This document shows, piece after piece, positions 45,055-53,333 of a stretch of 64,000 bases of DNA (its first letter is position 1; each line of letters begins with the position of its first letter). The DNA comes from Bacteroidota bacterium (lineage in GTDB: Bacteria; Bacteroidota; Bacteroidia; Bacteroidales; UBA12481): NCBI GenBank assembly GCA_018669475.1, contig JABHCC010000209.1, forward strand, positions 1-64,000. The letters are read 5' to 3'. The notes beneath the pieces were generated by a model. It was not told where the DNA came from. It was given only the letters and a program-made list of their open reading frames with translations, and made no database searches. A program made the position numbers and the translations under genes.

Positions 45055-46395
45055 ATGGGAAAAAAGAAATACAGCAAGGATCTAACAAAGGGGCGTATAG
45101 CTCCTTTACTGGCCAAATTAACCTGGCCTATGATTTTTGGTATGGCTGGGATGGTCATTTTTAACATGGTAGATACTTTTTGGGTTGGACGTCTTGGAGT
45201 TTCTGAGCTGGCAGCAATAGGGTTTACTTTTCCTGTTATCATGATGATCAGTAGTATTGCCATGGGATTGGGTATTGGAACCGGCTCATTAATATCCAGA
45301 ATGATAGTTAAGGAGCCCAAACAGCTTATTCAGCAATACGGTGTAGATGCAATCAATTTGTCGGTGCTGATTATTATTGTATTTGTAACTATAGGTCAAT
45401 TAACCTTAGATCCTCTTTTCAGGGCCTTAGGAGCATCGGAGACACTTTTGCCATTAATCAAGCAGTATATGGTGACCTGGTACTGGGGTATGATATTTTT
45501 AGTGGTGCCTATGGTTGGAAATAATATTATCAGAGCTACGGGTGACACTTTCAGGCCGGGCATGATTATGGTAGCAGCCTCAATACTAAATATTGTTCTG
45601 GATCCCTTTCTTATTTTTGGATGGGGACCTTTCCCGGAGATGGGACTCAAAGGAGCTGCCCTGGCAACTGTAATAGCAAGGGCCTTCGGTATGATGATCA
45701 CAGTATGGATCCTGGTTTTTAATGAAAGGCTTCTCCGGTTTTACATTCCCAGGTTTAGTAAAATGTTAGGCACGTGGAGAAAGATTTTATATGTTTCGGG
45801 ACCTGCTGCTTTGGGAATGATGGTAACACCTCTGTCAATGGCAATAATAACACGATTGATATCCACTTTTGGTAAAGAGGCTGTTGCTGGATTAGGTGTG
45901 GCCACAAGACTAGAATCTCTCGGAATGTTGATTATTCATGCTCTGGCCTCGGTTATGACTATTTATGGAGGACAAAACTGGGGAGCTGGTGAAAAGGGGC
46001 GTTTGCGGTCGGGTATTAAAATTAGCTCTATATTTTCCCTGATGTGGGGTCTGTTCCTTTTTGTTGCAGGACTGATTTTTGCTGAACCTATTGCAAGAAT
46101 TTTCTCAGATGATCCATTAGTAATTGCAGTGACTGCAAATTATATGAAAATTGTTTCACTGAGTTACTGCTTTCTGGGTATCATGATGATTTGTCTTTCC
46201 ATGATGAATGGAATCAATAAACCCATGTATGCAATGCTTGTCACATCAACCAGAATGTTTGTTTTGTATGTTCCTTTTGCATTTTTACTCAGTAGTTTAA
46301 TGGGTCTTAATGGTATTTTCTGGGCAGCTTTTGGAGCTAATATTCTGGCCGGTCTGACTGGTTTGGGTTTCCTTTGGAAGAAATTGAAAGACTGA
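45055..46395 (+). CDS. MATE-family efflux transporter
   Basis: A 446-residue inner-membrane protein with twelve helices in two six-helix halves. The MATE start region PLLAKLTWPMIFGMAGMVIFNMVDTFWVGRLG is clear, and the second half repeats it (GPAALGMMVTPLSMAIITRLIS). It exports cationic drugs or metabolites by sodium or proton exchange. It is divergent from GH92, with 77 bases between the two starts. The gene at 46420 follows 24 bases later, on the same strand. Confidence 0.94.
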   Translation: MGKKKYSKDLTKGRIAPLLAKLTWPMIFGMAGMVIFNMVDTFWVGRLGVSELAAIGFTFPVIMMISSIAMGLGIGTGSLISRMIVKEPKQLIQQYGVDAINLSVLIIIVFVTIGQLTLDPLFRALGASETLLPLIKQYMVTWYWGMIFLVVPMVGNNIIRATGDTFRPGMIMVAASILNIVLDPFLIFGWGPFPEMGLKGAALATVIARAFGMMITVWILVFNERLLRFYIPRFSKMLGTWRKILYVSGPAALGMMVTPLSMAIITRLISTFGKEAVAGLGVATRLESLGMLIIHALASVMTIYGGQNWGAGEKGRLRSGIKISSIFSLMWGLFLFVAGLIFAEPIARIFSDDPLVIAVTANYMKIVSLSYCFLGIMMICLSMMNGINKPMYAMLVTSTRMFVLYVPFAFLLSSLMGLNGIFWAAFGANILAGLTGLGFLWKKLKD

Positions 46396-46422
46396 TACAA
46401 AAATATTAAATATAGACGGATG
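46390..46422 (+). promoter_or_regulatory. partial copy of the repeated leader before the beta-helix gene
   Basis: The sequence just before the ATG at 46420, AAATATAGACGGATGAAAAG, closely matches the end of copy A at 31023-31041. Only this 3' half is shared; the upstream promoter-like half is missing and the MATE gene occupies its place. It may be a relict or a chance A-rich initiation region. Confidence 0.4.
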
Positions 46423-48333
46423 AAAAGTATATTGACTTTCCCAATTGCGCTTATTGTGGCCATAGTACTAATCTCTTGTCAGCCACGGACGATTAAAATA
46501 TTTGTATCTCCGGATGGTAATAGATTGAATACCGGTACAATAAAGTTACCGGTACAAACTATTCCCCAGGCTCAACAGTTAATTCGCGAGAAAAAGGCTG
46601 AATTTCCTGGTTTAGACATTGAGGTTATCTTTCGTGAGGGTGTATATAATCTTCAGGAAACCCTTGTAATCCATGCAGACGAAGGAGGAGGTGATGATTT
46701 TTCTCTGACCTTTAAGGCATATGGTGATGAATCTGTTGTCTTTTCAGGTGGTCAGGCTGTACATGACTGGGAGTTTGAGAATGGTTTGTGGATGGCACAA
46801 ATAGATGATGTTCCCGATGTTCAGCAATTGTATGTTAGCAATCTGAGGGCAACACGAGCCCGAACTCCTAATTTGGGAGATGATCCTCAACGATGGTATC
46901 TTGATTCTGTGCATACTGTGAGGAGTCGTGATCAAGACGGATTTTTACAGGTGGATTTATGGGTCAGAGATCAGCAATTTTTGCAGAGATTTGAAGAGCT
47001 GAGTGATTTTGAGATTATTATTTTCAAGGACTGGGCAACCTTCAGAAAGCAAGTTGCAGCTTGTAATACTCAAAACGGCAGGATGATTCTTTCTCCTCCC
47101 TTCGCAATCTTTGATGGTAATTACAATGGCATCATGGCTCCATACGTAAATCGGTTTACCTGCTATCTTGAAGGACACTATGATTTTATTGATCTCCCTG
47201 GAGAATGGGCTTTCAATAAAAAAGCAGGGACATTATATTACAAACCTTTCCCTGGTCAGGAGCCAGAAAATACAGAAGTAATTATCCCACTAAAAGATCA
47301 GTTACTACAGCTGTCTGGCAACAAGGATGAAAAAGTCAAAAATGTGCATTTTCAAGGAATTTCATTTAAACATGCCTCATATTTATTGCCTGATTATGGT
47401 CATGATGGCCGTCAGGCTTGTTTTTTCTATAGTAAGGGAACAGGACTTACCAATCAGGAGGCTCTTATTGAGGAAGCGATTTTGCTTGAATGGGCTTCTG
47501 ATTGTAGTTTCATTGATTGTAAGGTTTCACATACCGGTGCTAATGGACTATTTGTAACAACTGGTTCAAAAGATATTAAAATTGATGCTATGGCCCTCGA
47601 GGATATCGGAGGTAATTCTGTTATGATAGGTAATTCCTACGATCCGGGAAATGAAGATCCTGCTTTGGTTCAGAGAGTAAGTTTTTCAAATGGCAAGGTT
47701 AATCACGGAGGACGACATTACCAATCAGCAGTCGGGATATGGTTAGGATTTGGCACAGATATGATAATCAGCAATAATGAAGTTTTTGACCAGCCTTACA
47801 CCGGGATTTCTGTTGGATGGCAATGGAATCCGGTACCCAGCTCATCGCGAGACAATACGATTTCGGATAATCACATCTATGAGGTGATGAAAATGCTGGG
47901 AGATGGAGGGGGTATATACACGCTTGGTAACCAACCGGGATCTGTAATCCGAGGCAATCGAATTCATGATATACTTAGAAGTGAACTGAATCATGCTTCT
48001 CCCAATAACGGGATGTTTATTGATGAGGGAAGCAAGGGATATTTAGTAGAGGATAATCTGATATACAGGGTATCTCATACTTGCATAAGGGGACACAGGG
48101 CTTCTGGTGTTCAGCTTTCAAATAATACTTTTGTTGTTGATGAAATGGCTGCCATTAGCCATACTCCTCCTTATGGAAATATGATCTTTGCCAACCAGGA
48201 TTCTACAATCGTATGGCCAAATCCAGGATGGCCGGTTGAATGGGGCTATCCAGATTCCATTACTGCTTTCACGATGAACAACAATAGGTTTATCCGCTAC
48301 AGTGAATGGGAAAGCGAATTAAAAACTGAATGA
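46420..48333 (+). CDS. parallel beta-helix lipoprotein, possibly GH141-type
   Basis: A 637-residue lipoprotein (lipobox LISC, Cys20). The start IFVSPDGNRLNTGTIKLPVQTIPQAQQLI is typical of right-handed parallel beta-helix proteins, and beta-helix rungs with repeated N-x-I and D-N-x-I patterns run through 300-620 (for example SNNEVFDQPYTGISVG, RGNRIHDILRSEL, EDNLIYRVSHTC). Its length and an N-terminal FSGGQAVHDWEF segment are like GH141 enzymes (fucosidase/xylanase), but this is only a comparison from memory. It would act at the cell surface or periplasm on a polysaccharide. It could be cotranscribed with the MATE gene. Confidence 0.8.
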   Translation: MKSILTFPIALIVAIVLISCQPRTIKIFVSPDGNRLNTGTIKLPVQTIPQAQQLIREKKAEFPGLDIEVIFREGVYNLQETLVIHADEGGGDDFSLTFKAYGDESVVFSGGQAVHDWEFENGLWMAQIDDVPDVQQLYVSNLRATRARTPNLGDDPQRWYLDSVHTVRSRDQDGFLQVDLWVRDQQFLQRFEELSDFEIIIFKDWATFRKQVAACNTQNGRMILSPPFAIFDGNYNGIMAPYVNRFTCYLEGHYDFIDLPGEWAFNKKAGTLYYKPFPGQEPENTEVIIPLKDQLLQLSGNKDEKVKNVHFQGISFKHASYLLPDYGHDGRQACFFYSKGTGLTNQEALIEEAILLEWASDCSFIDCKVSHTGANGLFVTTGSKDIKIDAMALEDIGGNSVMIGNSYDPGNEDPALVQRVSFSNGKVNHGGRHYQSAVGIWLGFGTDMIISNNEVFDQPYTGISVGWQWNPVPSSSRDNTISDNHIYEVMKMLGDGGGIYTLGNQPGSVIRGNRIHDILRSELNHASPNNGMFIDEGSKGYLVEDNLIYRVSHTCIRGHRASGVQLSNNTFVVDEMAAISHTPPYGNMIFANQDSTIVWPNPGWPVEWGYPDSITAFTMNNNRFIRYSEWESELKTE

Positions 48334-48354
48334 TCGTATCAGAATATTGAATTA

Positions 48355-49548
48355 TCAGTTAAATAGTTTTGAAAGAATGGCTTCCCTGAAGTCCTCATCT
48401 ATTAACCGCTTTACAGGTCCATTTGTAATTGTACCGGCATTAATGCAATAAATAAGATATGCGTTTTGCTCAGGATAGTACCAGGCTTCACTTGTAAACC
48501 CCGAAGAACGACCGCCATGTCCGATTGCAGTTCCATATATATCATGCTGCCTGAACTCCAGCCCCAAGCCGTATTTGATGTTAGAGAGGTTTTCTGGTTC
48601 TTTTGTATAATCTTTCATCAAATCCAGGCTTGATTCTGAAATTAATTCTGCTTCCATCAATGCTTTCAGAAACATATATAAATCAACAACATTACTTACT
48701 ACTCCGTGGGATCCTGTTTGCCCACTGGCCATGCTAATCGAAAGATCAGTTGCATTTTCCAACTTGCCATCACTCATCCGGTCATAATACCCATTGGCCA
48801 TACTATTCGAATGCAAGCTGAAATAGTCAGTTTCGTTTTTATAAAAGCTCCGGTTCAATCCAAGACGCCGTATGAGTCTGAATGAGTAGAAAGAAGCATG
48901 GCCCTTAGAATAGACCTGATCCATTATTAGAGTAAGGAGTTCGTAATTACTGGCAGAATATCCGTATTCAGTTCCTGGAGAAAACTTTGCTGCTTGTCCC
49001 ATGAGGTATTTCTCCAGAATTATTTCACGGTTGAAATCCATGTTTTTATTGTTGAGCATTTCTAAGCTGAAATCTGAATTATCTGAATAATCCGGAATGC
49101 CAGATGTGTGACTCAGTAATTGTGCTATTGTGGCTGTTTTGGAATTTGGAATATTCATGACATAATCATCCGGCAGGAAATTCTGAATCTTAGATTCCAA
49201 GTTTAAAATCCCATCCTCTATCATTAACATGCAAGCTGCTGCGCAAAACAACTGGCTTATATCGCCAACAGGCATTATATGGCATGGTGCAAGAGGCTGG
49301 CCTGATTCCAGCTCGGCCAATCCAGCTGAAGAAACCCATATGTCTTCATCAGCTTTAGCTATTAGTACCGTCACTCCCGGAATACCTCTGGAGTGGAAGT
49401 CATTCAGAAGATTCTGATAGTCATCGTGTCTGGAGTGTTCAGTTGACAGGTCACGCCAAAAACAATCGGTGCTTGGAAAAATAATTACTTCTTTGGAACA
49501 TGAGGTCAGAAATACCAGACTTGTAATGAGCGACAGCAAAAATCTCAT
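48355..49548 (-). CDS. beta-lactamase-fold (serine hydrolase family) lipoprotein, probably inactive
   Basis: A 397-residue lipoprotein (lipobox LTSC, Cys17). The class C beta-lactamase/DD-peptidase-like fold is clear from LLSHTSGIPDYS, the YGYSASNYELL region, and HGGRSSGF near the end. The catalytic SxxK motif, normally in a (G)SVSK context, reads GDISQ at 95-99: Asp96 replaces the nucleophile Ser and Gln99 replaces the Lys, and the YxN motif is YSA. The enzyme is therefore probably not a normal serine hydrolase, perhaps a binding protein. Its start overlaps the stop of the small barrel gene by four bases, so they are coupled. Confidence 0.88.
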   Translation of the reverse strand: MRFLLSLITSLVFLTSCSKEVIIFPSTDCFWRDLSTEHSRHDDYQNLLNDFHSRGIPGVTVLIAKADEDIWVSSAGLAELESGQPLAPCHIMPVGDISQLFCAAACMLMIEDGILNLESKIQNFLPDDYVMNIPNSKTATIAQLLSHTSGIPDYSDNSDFSLEMLNNKNMDFNREIILEKYLMGQAAKFSPGTEYGYSASNYELLTLIMDQVYSKGHASFYSFRLIRRLGLNRSFYKNETDYFSLHSNSMANGYYDRMSDGKLENATDLSISMASGQTGSHGVVSNVVDLYMFLKALMEAELISESSLDLMKDYTKEPENLSNIKYGLGLEFRQHDIYGTAIGHGGRSSGFTSEAWYYPEQNAYLIYCINAGTITNGPVKRLIDEDFREAILSKLFN

Positions 49549-50147
49549 AATGATCTTTTTTTAAGATTGTATTTTAATCCAAGGTTCAAAAATGTCATTG
49601 GTAGCACTTTTATGTCTTCGTTATATTTCAGCAAAGAAAGAATCTCGTAGCGGACAAATATGGAAAGTTGTTTTACTGTATAGTCAAGACCGACTTTCAG
49701 ACTAAAGCCAGGTTTTATTTGGCCTAAATCCACTATTTCTGTGAAGCTACCCTCATTTAGTTCGAATAATCTTTTCGGACGAAAAAGATGAGCAAATCCA
49801 GCTCCTAATTCAAATATCGCAGAAAGGTCGAAAAGTGAGGGCGTTTGGTATCCGCTATGACTAAGAATCAAGTAGCCTGAACCTGCTGAAGCATTTTCGT
49901 AAATACTTAGATCAACTGTTTGATAGAACGGGCTCGAGCTTGATTGACTCCAGCTTCTCTGAAGTCCGAAATGAAAAGAGGAATGTACTGGAAATGCAAA
50001 TAAACTCCTTCCGGGAAGATCTATTTTTTGCCTTCCTATTCCAATGTAGATGCTATATATACTGAGGTGATCTGTCCGGACCTGGCCTAAAGAGTAAGTA
50101 TCACATAATATTACAATGATGAGACTGCTTAGCAATATCTTTTTCAT
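49545..50147 (-). CDS. small outer-membrane beta-barrel-like protein
   Basis: A 200-residue exported protein (signal peptide, cleavage probable after YSLGQ at about 22). The rest is made of alternating beta-strands typical of a small eight-stranded barrel (for example ELGAGFAHLFRP, FSLKVGLDYTVKQLSIFVRYEIL, FLNLGLKYNL). No family is recognised. Its stop overlaps the start of the downstream beta-lactamase-fold gene (ATGA), so the two proteins are probably made together and may form a surface unit. Confidence 0.75.
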   Translation of the reverse strand: MKKILLSSLIIVILCDTYSLGQVRTDHLSIYSIYIGIGRQKIDLPGRSLFAFPVHSSFHFGLQRSWSQSSSSPFYQTVDLSIYENASAGSGYLILSHSGYQTPSLFDLSAIFELGAGFAHLFRPKRLFELNEGSFTEIVDLGQIKPGFSLKVGLDYTVKQLSIFVRYEILSLLKYNEDIKVLPMTFLNLGLKYNLKKRSL

Positions 50148-50278
50148 GACTCTAAGGTACTACTATTCAGAGTGAAAGAATAAGCTCTTATGAACTTCCC
50201 GGAGGCAATTGTTTAGCCAAAGCCAACCTGTATCAAATTAGGAATTGGATCAGGTGTCGTTTTTCTTGTTAATAAAGA

Positions 50279-50746
50279 CTAATCATCAAAATGATAAAGG
50301 AAGGTTATGAGTGCATCAAAAGCTGGCTTTTTTTCTCCCTTTATCTCCATGGATACCTTTAATTGTGCCTTTGCAATACCGCGTAAATTAATGATTGAAT
50401 CAAGATAAACATGAATGCGGACCTCGTCATTCACTTTTACAGGCTGACCAAATTTCAGTTGATTAATACCATAATTAACCTGGAGTTTTACATTGGTTAC
50501 TTCTGCCAGGCAATTCCAGTGGTAAGCAAGTAGTGAAACTGTAAGATATCCATGAGCAATAGTTGTTCCAAAAGGAGATTCTTTTTCGGCTCTTTTCTCA
50601 TCAGTGTGAATCCACTGGTGATCCATGGTTGCATCAGCGAACAGATTAATCTGATCCTGGGTAATTTTTTGGTATTCAGTTACTCCAATCTTCTTTCCAA
50701 GAAAAGATTCAAATTCTGCATAGCTGCGTATCTTAATCTTACTCAT
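50279..50746 (-). CDS. MaoC-like (R)-specific enoyl-CoA hydratase
   Basis: A 155-residue hot-dog-fold protein starting at ATG 50746 (MSKIKIRSYAEFESFLGKKIG). The hydratase motif is intact: ITQDQINLFADATMDHQWIHTDEKRA with the Asp-His pair, followed by GTTIAHGYLTVSLL. It hydrates 2-enoyl-CoA to (R)-3-hydroxyacyl-CoA. An upstream reading to 50854 (MSVPYHML...) is cysteine-rich and probably not translated. Single gene; no fatty acid genes are close except the acyl-CoA carboxylase, about 40 kb away. Confidence 0.92.
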   Translation of the reverse strand: MSKIKIRSYAEFESFLGKKIGVTEYQKITQDQINLFADATMDHQWIHTDEKRAEKESPFGTTIAHGYLTVSLLAYHWNCLAEVTNVKLQVNYGINQLKFGQPVKVNDEVRIHVYLDSIINLRGIAKAQLKVSMEIKGEKKPAFDALITFLYHFDD

Positions 50747-51086
50747 GTCGCTAATTGTATTTGTCAGGGAGTAATTATAGTAAAAAATTGATGAAATTGG
50801 TGATTTAGCACAGCAGAATGTTACTGATTGAAGCATGTGATACGGTACAGACACACTTAAAGTTTTAGATTAAGTCAGGTTCATCTGATAATTTAATTAG
50901 ATTATGTTAAATTACTATGGACTAATTATATAAATGGGGGCTGTGAGTTTAATAGTGGATGCTTACTATCTTATGAAGATGACGATCTGTTTTTGAATAA
51001 ATGCTACTAGCTTAAATGCTTGTATTTTCAATATTCTATTGGTTACCTTAGAAATCTCTTTCCATTTTGTGAAATATGAACCGAGC
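50747..51086. other. intergenic region between divergent genes
   Basis: About 340 bases without a convincing ORF, between the divergent MaoC and sensor kinase starts and before leader copy B. No tRNA, terminator or repeat is evident. The last 14 bases (51073-51086) still resemble the 3' end of the lyxose isomerase gene at 30931, four bases of 14 apart. Confidence 0.6.
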
Positions 51087-51179
51087 ATGACAAAAGGAAA
51101 AATATTTTAACACACACGCGGATGATTATTTTTGTTGTGCGAGCTCAATCCGATAAATAAAATTAATTATAAACGGATG
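51087..51179 (+). promoter_or_regulatory. repeated promoter-leader element, copy B (sensor kinase gene)
   Basis: Contains TATTTTTG at 51127-51134, an exact TAnnTTTG -7 box, and a TTTT in the -33 place at 51105-51108. From there to the ATG at 51177 it matches copies A and C; to C about 70 of 78 aligned positions by eye. Part of the leader, CGGAT at 51119-51123 and ATCCG about 35 bases later, could form a small stem. The ORF reading through it from TTG at 51132 is thought not to be translated. Confidence 0.72.
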
Positions 51180-53300
51180 AAATATCAGAAGAATACAGAA
51201 ATAAAACTCAGGCCCTTACTTTTTGCCAGAAAATTGATTTTTATTGGTTTGTTTATGACTGTATGCATATCTATCATCGGGCACTTTTATTTTAGTGCTC
51301 AAAAGCAAGCAGTTCGTTCAAGCAAGGAAATGGACTTACAGGCTGTTGCTAAATTGAAGGTCAAAGAAATAAGCAATTGGGATTATGAGCGACAAGCGGA
51401 TATCAAATCAATTACGCAAAGTCCGTTTTTTCTGACAGCATTCGGGGATTTTTTAAAAGCAGGAGACAGAAGTATAGCTGAGGTAATTGTAAAGAGAATG
51501 GACATTCTGAAGGAACAATATCATTATCAAAATGTCTTCATCGGTGATTCTGAAGGGAGGATAGTCCTATCGACTGAGCCTGAATTGAAAGATTTTGATA
51601 ATGAAACGGTAAATATTGTCAAGGAAACTATAGGAGGTGATCATTCAATTGTTCAAAAGAAATTGTACAGATGTGATAACCACGATAACATGCATCTGGA
51701 CTATTCTATGTCATTTAGTGTTCAAAATCAGGTTTTTGTACTTGTTTTCCGGGTTGATCCGAATGAAATCTTTTTTCCAATGATTCAACTATGGCCAAGT
51801 TCCAGTGAAAGTGCTGAATCCCTTATTGTACGTAGGGAAGGTGAAAATGCTTTGTTTTTAAATGAATTGCGCCATCAGAAGGATACATCTTTCCTTAAAA
51901 AGATGTCTCTTGGCAATACTGAAATGGTTGCTGTTCAGGCGATTAAAGGATATAGAGGGATTTGTCAGGGTATAGATTCTCATGGAGAAAAGGTATTAGC
52001 TGACATTCGGGATATAAAGGGTACAAGATGGATACTAATCACAAAAATTGATGTCAGGGAAGCTTTTGCAGATTTAGTCATGAGGAATATCATCATTGGA
52101 GTATTGTTTTTTATTCTGATACTGGCATCTGTCTTTGGATTGTTCTGGTATTATAACAAAAAGCAAAGTAACTTGTACAGGAGTCTTTACGATAAGGAAA
52201 AGGAGCTTGCTGCCTCCAAAAAAGAATATAGTAGTTTATTTACCCAATCTAATGATGGGATTGCCTTACATGAAATGATTTTCAATGAGAAAGGTAAGGC
52301 AATTGATTACAGATTATTGCAGGTGAATCCCAAATTTGAAGAATATTCTGACATAAGATTTCAAGATGCGGTAAACAATCTCGCATCAGACTTGTATGGT
52401 AAACCGGCTTATATTGAAACATATTCAGAGGTGGTTTTATCAGGAAAACCTCATGTTTTTGAGACTTTTTTCGCCCCAATGAATAGGCATTTTTTCATAT
52501 CTGTATTTAAGACGGGAGAGAATAAATTTGCTACTGCTTTTCAGGATATTACGAAAAGAAAAACTCTCATGACTGAATTGAAGATGGCAAGCAAAACAGC
52601 AGAGGATGCAAGTAATCTTAAATCCAGGATACTGGCTAATATGAGTCATGAAATACGTACTCCTCTGAACGGAATACTTGGATTTGCTGAATTGCTGAAA
52701 GAGGAGCTGGAAGGTCATAAATCAAAAGATATGGCATCCATAATTTACTCAAGTGGGAGCAGATTGTTGGAAACATTGAATGGAATTATTGATTTGTCTT
52801 TTGCAGAATCTAAAGTGGAGGGTACAAGTATTGTCAAAATTGACCTGAGAAAAGTGATCAGAGAGTCAGTGAATTTGTTTGAAGCAAATGCTCGTAAAAA
52901 GGGGCTCAGTATTTCCACAATTGATTACCAGGATCCTCAGTTTGCTTTTGCCAATGAAGAGTTGATTTCAAAAATTCTTAATAATCTGATTAATAATGCC
53001 ATAAAATTCACCCAGGAGGGTGGCGTTGAAGTGAAATTATCAAGGGCTCTTCTGGAGGAAACTCCAATGATTTGTATTGATGTCCATGATACAGGGATTG
53101 GCATTAAGGAAGAAAACATGCAGATCATTTTTGATGAATTCCGGCAAGCCAGTGAAGGTAATACAAGAATTTATGATGGGGCTGGTTTGGGGCTTCACAT
53201 ATCCCGGCGTTTCGCCTCATTAATGGAAGGAACCGTATCTGTAAAGAGCAAATGGAATGAAGGCTCAGTATTTACTGTATGGCTGCCGGAATACAAATAG
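51177..53300 (+). CDS. membrane-bound PAS sensor histidine kinase
   Basis: A 707-residue sensor kinase with a first helix at about 12-36, a periplasmic sensing domain of about 265 residues (Cache-like), a second helix at about 303-328, a PAS domain (about 355-460), a HisKA domain with phospho-His in MSHEIRTPLNGILGF (about His490), and a HATPase domain with the N-box NLINNAIKF, DTGIGI, and GAGLGLHIS. No receiver domain or response regulator gene is near, so it is an orphan kinase. ATG at 51177 is chosen because the leader upstream is a repeat shared with other genes. The M14 peptidase gene follows after 33 bases, suggesting it is cotranscribed. Confidence 0.93.
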   Translation: MKYQKNTEIKLRPLLFARKLIFIGLFMTVCISIIGHFYFSAQKQAVRSSKEMDLQAVAKLKVKEISNWDYERQADIKSITQSPFFLTAFGDFLKAGDRSIAEVIVKRMDILKEQYHYQNVFIGDSEGRIVLSTEPELKDFDNETVNIVKETIGGDHSIVQKKLYRCDNHDNMHLDYSMSFSVQNQVFVLVFRVDPNEIFFPMIQLWPSSSESAESLIVRREGENALFLNELRHQKDTSFLKKMSLGNTEMVAVQAIKGYRGICQGIDSHGEKVLADIRDIKGTRWILITKIDVREAFADLVMRNIIIGVLFFILILASVFGLFWYYNKKQSNLYRSLYDKEKELAASKKEYSSLFTQSNDGIALHEMIFNEKGKAIDYRLLQVNPKFEEYSDIRFQDAVNNLASDLYGKPAYIETYSEVVLSGKPHVFETFFAPMNRHFFISVFKTGENKFATAFQDITKRKTLMTELKMASKTAEDASNLKSRILANMSHEIRTPLNGILGFAELLKEELEGHKSKDMASIIYSSGSRLLETLNGIIDLSFAESKVEGTSIVKIDLRKVIRESVNLFEANARKKGLSISTIDYQDPQFAFANEELISKILNNLINNAIKFTQEGGVEVKLSRALLEETPMICIDVHDTGIGIKEENMQIIFDEFRQASEGNTRIYDGAGLGLHISRRFASLMEGTVSVKSKWNEGSVFTVWLPEYK

Positions 53301-53333
53301 TCATATTGACACTTCGTAACACACAAAGATGAC

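Noticed and set aside
51132-51176. Extension of the sensor kinase frame upstream through the leader (LCEL... start)
   Set aside because: The same bases form a repeat before other genes, and copy A is out of frame, so the leader is not thought to be coding.
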